Program-made: the position numbers and the translations under genes
Source: [Mycobacterium] crassicus
Lineage (GTDB): Bacteria; Actinomycetota; Actinomycetes; Mycobacteriales; Mycobacteriaceae
Assembly (NCBI RefSeq): GCF_020181615.1
Contig: NZ_CP084029.1
Span: forward strand, 3,101,316-3,165,315
Length of the DNA: 64,000 bases
Direction: 5' to 3'
Shown: piece by piece, positions 57,806 to 64,000 of the stretch
Layout: every line of letters starts with the position of its first letter
Numbering within the stretch: the stretch's first letter is position 1
Notes under the pieces: generated by a model
What the model saw: only the letters and a program-made list of their open reading frames with translations
What the model was told of the DNA's origin: nothing
Databases searched by the model: none

Positions 57806-58995
57806 CGAGCCACCCTCATCGCGCTCACTCCCGCGGCGGCCAGCATGGCTTGGCGAGCCCGGTCCACCGCGCCGGGCAGCACCGCCAGCACCGCGTCGAC
57901 GTCGTCGTCGACGCTGGTGTGCCCCAACGACAGTCGCAACGACCCTCGAGCGGCAACCGGGTCGGCGCCCATCGCCATCAGCACGTGCGACGGCCGCGCC
58001 ACCCCGGCGGTACACGCCGAGCCGGTGGAGCACTCGACGCCGTTGGCGTCCAGCAGCATCAGCAGTGAATCGCCCTCGCAGCCGGCGAAGGTGAAGTGTG
58101 CGTTGCCGGGCAGTCGCTCGGTGCGCGAGCCGTTGACACAGGTGTCGGAGATGCTCGCCAGCACCCCGTCGATGAGCCGGTCACGCAGCGCCGCAACCCG
58201 ATCAGAGGTGACCTCGCGCGAACCCACTGCGATCTCCAGCGCGGCGGCCATCCCCACAGCGCCCGCGACATCGGGCGTGCCGGAACGGATGTCGCGTTCC
58301 TGACCGCCGCCGTGCGCCAGCGGAACACACGTCACATCCCGCCGCACCAGCAACGCACCTACCCCGCCGGGACCGCCGAACTTGTGTGCGGTCAGGGTCA
58401 GTGCCGACAGCCCGCTGGCGCCGAAGTCGACCGGCAGCGCCCCGACGGCCTGCACCGCATCCGAATGCATCGGCACCCCGAATTCGGCTGCGACCGACGC
58501 GAGTTCGGTGACCGGAAGCACGGTGCCGACCTCATTGTTGGCCCACATCACCGACACCAGCGCGACGTCATCGGAGTCACGCAGGGCTTCCCGCAGTGCA
58601 GCCGGTGACACCGAGCCGTCGGTCTCGGTGGGCAGCCAGGTGATCTCGGCGCCTTCGTGCTCGGCGAGCCAGTTGACCGAGTCCAGCACCGCGTGATGCT
58701 CGACCTCGGTGGTGATGATCCGGCGCCGGCGCCCATCGGCGTCGCGGCGAGCCCAGTAGATGCCCTTGATCGCCAGGTTGTCGCCGTCGGTTCCGCCGGC
58801 GGTGAAGACCACCTCCGACGGGCGCGCACCCAGCTGGGCGGCGATGGACTCCCGGGACTCCTCCATCCGGCGACGCGCGGAGCGGCCGGCGGCGTGCAGC
58901 GACGACGCGTTGCCGACACTGCCCATCGCAGCCGTCATCGCCTCGATGGCCTCGGGGTACATCGGGGTGGTGGCTGCGTGATCCAGATAGACCAT
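57802..58995 (-). CDS. iscS: Cysteine desulfurase (IscS-like, sulfur donor for MnmA)
   Basis: PLP enzyme releasing sulfur from L-cysteine as a persulfide. 397 residues from ATG 58995 ([11 protein letters not shown]). [49 protein letters not shown] lysine in [11 protein letters not shown], and the persulfide Cys in [13 protein letters not shown]. Corresponds to Rv3025c, which also serves Fe-S cluster synthesis because mycobacteria lack a second IscS. Overlap with mnmA indicates a common transcript. Confidence 0.96.
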   Translation of the reverse strand: MVYLDHAATTPMYPEAIEAMTAAMGSVGNASSLHAAGRSARRRMEESRESIAAQLGARPSEVVFTAGGTDGDNLAIKGIYWARRDADGRRRRIITTEVEHHAVLDSVNWLAEHEGAEITWLPTETDGSVSPAALREALRDSDDVALVSVMWANNEVGTVLPVTELASVAAEFGVPMHSDAVQAVGALPVDFGASGLSALTLTAHKFGGPGGVGALLVRRDVTCVPLAHGGGQERDIRSGTPDVAGAVGMAAALEIAVGSREVTSDRVAALRDRLIDGVLASISDTCVNGSRTERLPGNAHFTFAGCEGDSLLMLLDANGVECSTGSACTAGVARPSHVLMAMGADPVAARGSLRLSLGHTSVDDDVDAVLAVLPGAVDRARQAMLAAAGVSAMRVAR

Positions 58996-59043
58996 GACCC
59001 GCCCAGAATACCGGGCTCCCCACGTCACCCCGGAGGCCCGGCG

Positions 59044-59874
59044 TCAGCAGAAGACGCAGGCCTGCCGGTTCGGCCGCACCCGGCAACCCGCCCGGCAACC
59101 CACCAGGGCCTGACAACGGGCCGCCAGCGCACGCCGGTCCGTCCCCGGCAACTGCAGGGACGCGACGTGGACGTGGGCAACAACACGGCGTGCGGTGATC
59201 AGCCGCCGCATCGAGGCCAGCAGGGTGTCATCACCCACGAAGGCCGGCAGCGTGGACGGCGAGCCGTCCCGGTGGTGGTAGGTGAGCCGCAACGGCTGCA
59301 CCGGCCGCGCCGCGTCGACGGCGGCCTGGAACAGCGCCGGATAGAACCGGCCGTGGGTGCGTCCGCACCAGGTGGTGCCCTCCGGGAACGCCACCACGGT
59401 ACGGCCGGACCGCAGCCGCTCCGCCACCGTGTCGACCACGGCCGGCAGCCGGCGCAGGTTGCCCCGATCGATCGGGATGATCCTCATCAGGCGGGCCAAC
59501 GCCCCGATGCCGGGCCAACTGATCAGATCGGCGCGTGCCACGAACACGCCCGGGCACACCGCACCGACGACGAACACGTCCAGCCAGGACATGTGGGCGC
59601 TGACCACGAGCATGCCGCGCAGGTTGCGCACCGGTGCGCCGGTGGTCATCACCCGCACTCCGAAACAGCGCAACACCAGCCGACAGCCGCCGCGCTGAAA
59701 CCGGGCCCGGCCCGGTATCGGCAAGGCCAGCAACGGCAACACCGGCAGCAGCAGGATCACCAGGGCCAGCCGCAGGGCCACCTCTGCCGGGGACAGCCGC
59801 TCGACATCGGTGGGCACACACGCCGGCGTGCAGGATGCCCGCGGCGCCCAGGCGTTGACGACCTCTTGGTTCAC
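59044..59874 (-). CDS. PlsC-type 1-acyl-glycerol/lyso-ornithine-lipid acyltransferase (Rv3026c-like)
   Basis: 276 residues, GTG start. A single hydrophobic segment (about residues 33-53, ALRLALVILLLPVLPLLALPI) anchors a PlsC domain with the HX4D motif His94-Asp99 (SAHMSWLD) and FPEGTTW at 163-169 (acyl-acceptor site). The C-terminus is Arg/Cys-rich (four cysteines: ACVFC and GCRAGCR). Paired by a 4-base overlap with the OlsB-like gene, the arrangement of OlsBA ornithine-lipid synthases. It could instead acylate glycerolipids. Confidence 0.82.
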   Translation of the reverse strand: MNQEVVNAWAPRASCTPACVPTDVERLSPAEVALRLALVILLLPVLPLLALPIPGRARFQRGGCRLVLRCFGVRVMTTGAPVRNLRGMLVVSAHMSWLDVFVVGAVCPGVFVARADLISWPGIGALARLMRIIPIDRGNLRRLPAVVDTVAERLRSGRTVVAFPEGTTWCGRTHGRFYPALFQAAVDAARPVQPLRLTYHHRDGSPSTLPAFVGDDTLLASMRRLITARRVVAHVHVASLQLPGTDRRALAARCQALVGCRAGCRVRPNRQACVFC

Positions 59875-60701
59875 GCGTCCGCGGTGATATCGGCTGCCGC
59901 GGCCACCGAACGCAGGCGGTGCAGGTAGCGGGTGTCAGCTGCGCTTCGGCTCAACAGAGCCGGGAAGTCCGCCACCCCGAAGTCGGGGTCGTGGGCCGGT
60001 TCGCCGCAGATCCGCGCGCCAAGCCGCAGGTAGCCGCGCAGCAGCGGCGGAACGGTCGGGCGGGCCGGCGGGGTGATCTCGTCGAGGGACACCCCGTCGA
60101 GCACCAGCGGCCGATACGGGGTCACCCGGTACGGCGACGCGTGACGACGCTGCACGAAGTCGCGGACGCCGCGGATCTGGCTGCCGGGTGCGCCTTCACC
60201 GTGAACGGGCACCGATACGCAGCCGGTGACGTAGTCGTATTCGTAGCGGTCCAGGTAGGCCAGGATTCCGGCCCACATCAACAGCACGACGGCCCCGTTG
60301 CGGTGGCCCGGGCGGACCACCGCGCGGCCCATCTCGACCAGCGACGGCCGCAGCGGGTCGAGCGCATGGAGGTCGAATTCGCTTGCGCTGTAAAGGCCTC
60401 CGGCGGCGATGGCACCGGTGGGCGGGAGCATCCGGTAGCAGCCGACCAGTGCACCGGAGTTGTCGTCGCGCACCAGCAGGTGGTCGCAGTACTGGTCGAA
60501 TCGGTCGGCGTCACGGCCGTCGGCCGACGGCGGCAGGGTGAATCCCGGCTCGGTGCTGAACACCTCGTAACGCAGCCGCTGCGCGGCTTCGATCAAGTCG
60601 GCGTCGGTGGACAGCAACAGCGAATAGCGCGGGGTGTCGGTCCCGGAGGCGGGAGAGGTGGGCTTCGGGTCGGGGGCGATGAGAACAGAACCAGTGCTCA
60701 C
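59871..60701 (-). CDS. OlsB-like/hemolysin-like GNAT N-acyltransferase (Rv3027c-like)
   Basis: 276 residues. Acyl-ACP N-acyltransferase-like domain of the ornithine N-acyltransferase (OlsB)/FeeM group: LRYEVFSTEPGFTLPPSADGRDADRFDQYCDHLLVRD, GCYRMLPPTGAIAAGGLYSASEF, MGRAVVRPGHRNGAVVLLMWAGI, YVTGCVSVP. First gene of the pair with the PlsC-type acyltransferase, suggesting two-step acylation to an acyl-oxyacyl ornithine-type lipid. In M. tuberculosis the function is not settled. Upstream spacer to the SDR gene is 95 bases with no recognisable element. Confidence 0.82.
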   Translation of the reverse strand: MSTGSVLIAPDPKPTSPASGTDTPRYSLLLSTDADLIEAAQRLRYEVFSTEPGFTLPPSADGRDADRFDQYCDHLLVRDDNSGALVGCYRMLPPTGAIAAGGLYSASEFDLHALDPLRPSLVEMGRAVVRPGHRNGAVVLLMWAGILAYLDRYEYDYVTGCVSVPVHGEGAPGSQIRGVRDFVQRRHASPYRVTPYRPLVLDGVSLDEITPPARPTVPPLLRGYLRLGARICGEPAHDPDFGVADFPALLSRSAADTRYLHRLRSVAAAADITADA

Positions 60702-60796
60702 ATCTGCACTGTGGCGCGGCCGGGCAGCGTTGAGGCAAGCACCGTATGACGGGTTGGTGCATTTTCAGTGACGAAATGTGGTGGCCTGCTTCGGCC

Positions 60797-61546
60797 TCAG
60801 GTGGCGGCGGAGTCCCAGTCGACGAGTGAGTGGTAGATCGACGGCCCCGCGTTGGTCATGATGATCTCCGGGACGAAGCAGCGCGCCGAGGTGCGCAGCA
60901 AGAACAGCACGGCTTCGGCCATATCGGAGGCCGGCAGCATCTGGTCGCGGACCGATGGTCCGGTCCATGCCGTTCCCGGAGTGTCCACGAAGCCGGGCAG
61001 CAGCGCCGTCACGTGTATCCCGTGGCGACTCAGTTCCGCATGCGCGCTGCGACTCAGCGATACCAGCGCTGCCTTGGTGGCGGCGTAGACCGAGCCGTTC
61101 GGTGGGTTTACCAGCGCCACAAGGGAACTGACGTTGATGATGTGCGCTTTGCCACGTTCGGCCGCGGCTCGGCGCAGCGCCGGAATCGCAGCCTGGATCA
61201 TCAGATAGGCGCTGCGGAAATTGATGGCGAGCTCCAGGTCGAGCGCCTTGGCCGGTTTGTCGCCGATAGATCCGACCGAGCCCATGCCGGCATTGTTGAC
61301 CAGCAGGTCCAGTCCGCCGAATCGGTCCAGGTGCGCCCCGATCGCCACGTCGACGGCGTCATCCTTGGCCAGATTCACCGCGACCGTATTGACCTCGGAC
61401 GCATCGAGCGAGGCCGCCGCGGCGGCGAGCTTGTCGGGGTCGCGGGCGGCAAGTGTGACCGCCCAGCCCTCCCGGACCAGCGCCTGCGCGATGGCGAATC
61501 CGATGCCCGCAGAACCACCGGTGATCAGGGCACTGCGCTGACCCAT
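60797..61546 (-). CDS. Short-chain dehydrogenase/reductase
   Basis: 249 residues from ATG 61546 with GGAGGA 8 bases upstream. ALITGGSAGIGFAIAQAL cofactor site, NNAG, catalytic Ser in INVSSLVAL, and YAATKAAL. The classical SDR C-terminus has an open substrate loop (PGFVDTPGTAWTGPSVRD). The C-terminal 40 residues vary from common family members. Divergent from the amidohydrolase with a 99-base spacer carrying two operator-like dyads, so the three genes probably act in one catabolic pathway. Substrate unknown. Confidence 0.86.
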   Translation of the reverse strand: MGQRSALITGGSAGIGFAIAQALVREGWAVTLAARDPDKLAAAAASLDASEVNTVAVNLAKDDAVDVAIGAHLDRFGGLDLLVNNAGMGSVGSIGDKPAKALDLELAINFRSAYLMIQAAIPALRRAAAERGKAHIINVSSLVALVNPPNGSVYAATKAALVSLSRSAHAELSRHGIHVTALLPGFVDTPGTAWTGPSVRDQMLPASDMAEAVLFLLRTSARCFVPEIIMTNAGPSIYHSLVDWDSAAT

Positions 61547-61584
61547 CGTCGTTCCTCCGCCCGAATGCTTGACACGTCTCGTCA

Positions 61585-61619
61585 ATAATGCAAAATTATC
61601 GACGATTACGCAAAGTAAT
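61585..61619. promoter_or_regulatory. Tandem operator-like dyads between the SDR and amidohydrolase genes
   Basis: ATAAT-GCAAA-ATTAT (61585-61599) and ATTAC-GCAAA-GTAAT (61605-61619). Both are perfect 5-bp dyads with an identical GCAAA centre, and the centres are exactly 20 bp apart (two helical turns), in an AT-rich divergent promoter. The cognate regulator is not in this window. Confidence 0.7.
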
Positions 61620-61645
61620 ATGTTCGGCGGCGAAGGGAGTGTCAC

Positions 61646-62878
61646 GTGGGTGCAGGTGATTTCTTGGTCCACGACGTCCGACTGTTCGACGGCGATGATG
61701 TCGCCGATCGGACTTCGGTGCTGGTGCGCGACGGTTCGATCGCCGCGGTCGGCCCGGATCTGCCGGCGGCGGATCTGTCGGACCAGCAGCGGATCGACGG
61801 ATCGGGCAAGACCCTGCTACCCGGCCTGATCGACGCTCACACCCATCCGAGGTCGCCGGCGCTGGAACTGGCGATCCTGTTCGGGGTGACCACCGAACTG
61901 GACATGTTCACCGATCCGGAGCGGATCGGTGATCAGCGCGAGCAGGCCCGCACCCGCGACGACGTCGCCGACATCCGTTCGGCCTCCACCGGGGCGACGG
62001 TGCTGGGCGGGCACCCGTCGATGCTGATCGGCCTGTCGTTCCGGGAGCAGTTTCCGGTGGTGTCCACCGCGGCCGACGCCGCGGATTTCGTTGAGGCGCG
62101 CATCGCCGAGGGCGCCGATTTCATCAAGCTGTTGATCGACGACGGCACCGCGATCGGGCATGCCTCGCCGAGCCTGACCCAGGACATGGCCGCCGCCATC
62201 GTCGACGAAGCCCACAAGCACGCACTACTGGCGGTGGCCCACGCGACGAGCCGGGACGGCGCCGCCCAGGCGGTGGCCGCGGGTGTCGACGGGCTGGTGC
62301 ACATGTTCATCGATCGCCCCGCCGACGACGAGATCATCGAGCAGATCGTGCAATCCGGTGTATTCGTGGTTCCCACCCTGTGCACGATGGGTTCGATGGC
62401 CGGCGATATCACCGGCGAGGCGGTGGCCCACGATCCCCGCACCGAGGGCCTGATTCCCGCCGATTGGCGCAACAATATGTGTCAGTGCTGGCAATTCGGC
62501 TCACCCAGCAGCCTCGCCAACGCAAGTCAGGCCACCGGACGACTGCACGAGGCCGGAGTTCGGATACTTGCCGGCACCGACGCCGCCGACGTGGGCGTGC
62601 TGGGTACCGCGCACGGTGCCAGCCTGCATGCCGAGTTGGACCTGCTGGTGGCAGCGGGACTGTCACCGGTCGACGCGCTGCGGGCCGCCACCTCGGTACC
62701 CGCCGACAGCTTCGGCCTCACCGACCGCGGCCGGGTGCGTCAGGGACTGCAGGCCGATCTGGTGCTCATCGACGGTGACCCGACCGCATCGATCACCGAC
62801 TCCTTGTCCATTGCGGCGGTGTGGCGCCGAGGCAGCCTGCTCGACCGCACGGCACTGGCCGCGAAAGTCGGCGCGTGA
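61646..62878 (+). CDS. Metal-dependent amidohydrolase
   Basis: 410 residues, GTG start with GGGAG upstream. Amidohydrolase TIM barrel: a beta-sandwich N-terminus (FLVHDVRLFDGDDVADRTSVLVRDGSIAAVGP), metal site 1 PGLIDAHTHPRS (HxH), likely carbamylated Lys in ADFIKLLIDDG, His ligands in LAVAHATSRDGA and GLVHMFIDRPA, and the Asp in LAGTDAADVGVLG. Related to imidazolonepropionase-like hydrolases of cyclic amides or lactones. Co-directional with the FAD monooxygenase gene 10 bases downstream. Substrate unknown. Confidence 0.87.
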   Translation: MGAGDFLVHDVRLFDGDDVADRTSVLVRDGSIAAVGPDLPAADLSDQQRIDGSGKTLLPGLIDAHTHPRSPALELAILFGVTTELDMFTDPERIGDQREQARTRDDVADIRSASTGATVLGGHPSMLIGLSFREQFPVVSTAADAADFVEARIAEGADFIKLLIDDGTAIGHASPSLTQDMAAAIVDEAHKHALLAVAHATSRDGAAQAVAAGVDGLVHMFIDRPADDEIIEQIVQSGVFVVPTLCTMGSMAGDITGEAVAHDPRTEGLIPADWRNNMCQCWQFGSPSSLANASQATGRLHEAGVRILAGTDAADVGVLGTAHGASLHAELDLLVAAGLSPVDALRAATSVPADSFGLTDRGRVRQGLQADLVLIDGDPTASITDSLSIAAVWRRGSLLDRTALAAKVGA

Positions 62879-62888
62879 GGGTACGAGC

Positions 62889-64000
62889 GTGACATCCACA
62901 CTCGGCTCGCAGGCCGTCCGCCGGGTCGCCGTACTCGGCGGCGGGCCGGCGGGCCTGTATACGGCGCGCCTGCTCAAACTGGCGCGGCCGGGTTGGGAGA
63001 TCTCACTCTACGAGCAGTTCGATCCCACCGACACCTTCGGCTTCGGGGTCGGGTTGAGCCTGTCGACGCAGCGCAACCTGGCGCAGTCCGACCCGGACAC
63101 GCTCGCTGCGATCGTCGGCGCCGCGCATCGCGGCCACGGCAGCAGGATGTACACCCACCGCGGCATGATCCGCCTCGACGGTCAGGAGACCCTGGCCATC
63201 GCTCGCTCGACGCTGTTGCAGATCCTCTGCGACCACGCCGAGTCCATCGGGGTCCGCATGCACATCGGAGCGCCCCGGCACCATCACGACGTCGACGCCG
63301 ACATCATCGTCGCGGCCGACGGCGGGGGCAGCGCCACCCGCCGGGCACTTGCCGACGAACTGGGCGTGACGATCACCGAAGGCCGGCAACGTTACCTCTG
63401 GTGCGGAACCGATTTCGCCCTGTCCGATGCGTTGTTCGCCCCGGTCGCCACCGAGTTCGGCACATTCACCTGTCATGCCTACCCGTACGCCGCCGACCGC
63501 AGCACCTTCCTGGTGGAGACCGACGAGGCCACCTGGCAGGCAGCGGGACTTGAGACCGCCTCGGCCACCGTCGAAGCCGACCAGTCCGATCACACCGCCA
63601 TCGCGTATCTGGAGGCGATCTTCACCGAGCAGCTGGGCGGACACCGACTGCTCGGAAACCGAAGTCGCTGGAACCGATTTCGCACCGTGCGCTGCCAGAG
63701 CTGGTACACCGGAAATGTGGTGATGGTCGGAGACGCCGCGCATACCGCGCACTACTCGATCGGTTCCGGGACCAAGCTCGCGATGGAGGACGCGATCGCC
63801 CTCTGCGAAGCCTTGACCGCCATGACCTCCGCGGCGCCGGCGGACCTGACCGACGCATTCGCCCGCTATCAGGCCACCCGTACGCCGACGGTGAATCGCC
63901 TACAACAGCTCGCCGATCGCAGCCAACTGTGGTGGGAGTCCTATCCGCGAAGGCTCGATTTCAGCCCCGAGAAGTTGGCGATGTCGTTCGTCAGTCGCGC
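62889..64000 (+). CDS. FAD monooxygenase of the salicylyl-CoA/anthraniloyl-CoA hydroxylase type (3' end outside window)
   Basis: Open from GTG 62889 to the window edge, at least 370 codons without stop. The FAD-binding GGGPAGLYTARLLKLARPGWEISLYEQ is at residues 17-43, then DTFGFGVGLS, CDHAESIGVRMHIGA, and the distal FAD motif GDAAHTAHYSIGSGTKLAMEDAIAL at about 281-305. The segments TFTCHAYPY, LGGHRLLGNRSRWNRF and AHYSIGSGTK are typical of the N-terminal monooxygenase of bifunctional salicylyl-CoA 5-hydroxylase/anthraniloyl-CoA monooxygenase. If so, the substrate is an aromatic CoA ester. Whether the C-terminal Old Yellow Enzyme half follows cannot be seen. Confidence 0.8.
   Translation, partial: MTSTLGSQAVRRVAVLGGGPAGLYTARLLKLARPGWEISLYEQFDPTDTFGFGVGLSLSTQRNLAQSDPDTLAAIVGAAHRGHGSRMYTHRGMIRLDGQETLAIARSTLLQILCDHAESIGVRMHIGAPRHHHDVDADIIVAADGGGSATRRALADELGVTITEGRQRYLWCGTDFALSDALFAPVATEFGTFTCHAYPYAADRSTFLVETDEATWQAAGLETASATVEADQSDHTAIAYLEAIFTEQLGGHRLLGNRSRWNRFRTVRCQSWYTGNVVMVGDAAHTAHYSIGSGTKLAMEDAIALCEALTAMTSAAPADLTDAFARYQATRTPTVNRLQQLADRSQLWWESYPRRLDFSPEKLAMSFVSR

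Noticed and set aside
56258..58303. A 681-codon open frame on the plus strand
   Set aside because: It is antisense to the VOC gene, mnmA and the cysteine desulfurase, all of which have clear family motifs. It is a product of high GC with few stops.

Overview
The window is high-GC actinobacterial DNA. Its gene order follows the Mycobacterium tuberculosis segment from ung (Rv2976c) to the acyltransferase pair Rv3026c/Rv3027c, so it comes from a Mycobacterium/Mycolicibacterium chromosome. Evidence includes thiL, ddlA, gpsA, fbiD (cofC), ppk, mutT1, a hupB with the long mycobacterial lysine-rich tail, leuCD with its IclR regulator, the gltX/tRNA-Glu/tRNA-Gln block, leuB-serA, ilvBNC, cfp6, doxX, lppZ, gatCAB-pfkA, ligA, lpqA, and mnmA next to a cysteine desulfurase. 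Several segments present in M. tuberculosis are absent (PE/PPE/ESX genes, IS1081/IS1538), and other blocks sit in their place. Synteny statements rest on recalled M. tuberculosis gene order and were not computed here.

Layout. 1-17.2 kb is core: uracil-DNA repair, thiamine and cell-wall precursor enzymes, coenzyme F420 biosynthesis, polyphosphate kinase, nucleoid protein, leucine branch, glutamyl-tRNA synthetase and two tRNAs. 17.2-30.3 kb is accessory and lies between the Rv2994-like MFS gene and leuB. It holds (a) ectoine and hydroxyectoine synthesis, ectA then ectBCD, and (b) a divergent IclR regulator plus an eleven-gene, almost fully overlapping operon. That operon encodes a Rieske dioxygenase without an electron-transfer partner, a dihydrodiol dehydrogenase, a class II aldolase-like decarboxylase, and pcaHGBLIJ. 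Read as a pathway it converts a phthalate-type aromatic acid through protocatechuate to 3-oxoadipyl-CoA. 30.3-37.5 kb is amino-acid biosynthesis (leuB, serA, ilvCNB), with a 16-codon Leu/Val leader peptide and a terminator upstream of ilvB that look like a transcription attenuator.

Two secreted proteins with related signal regions interrupt the core. One at 33.2 kb is built almost wholly of 13/16-residue F/L/I-rich repeats. The other, at 42.0 kb, resembles the GjpA-type porin family. 43-59 kb is mostly core (gatB, pfkA, gatCA, ligA, mnmA, cysteine desulfurase) with small insertions: tenA, DUF2237, DUF732, an EamA transporter, and an ArsR/SRPBCC pair with two matching operators. 59-60.7 kb is an OlsA/OlsB-like acyltransferase pair.

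The right edge (60.8-64 kb) is a second accessory catabolic block: an SDR diverging from an amidohydrolase and an FAD monooxygenase of the salicylyl-CoA/anthraniloyl-CoA hydroxylase type. The monooxygenase runs off the window. Two AT-rich operator-like dyads exactly 20 bp apart lie between the divergent starts.

A dispersed intergenic repeat (one tandem 55-bp pair and two diverged single copies) sits just upstream of the minus-strand genes gpsA, the fumarylacetoacetate hydrolase-family gene and serA. No transposase, integrase, CRISPR array or prophage was seen.
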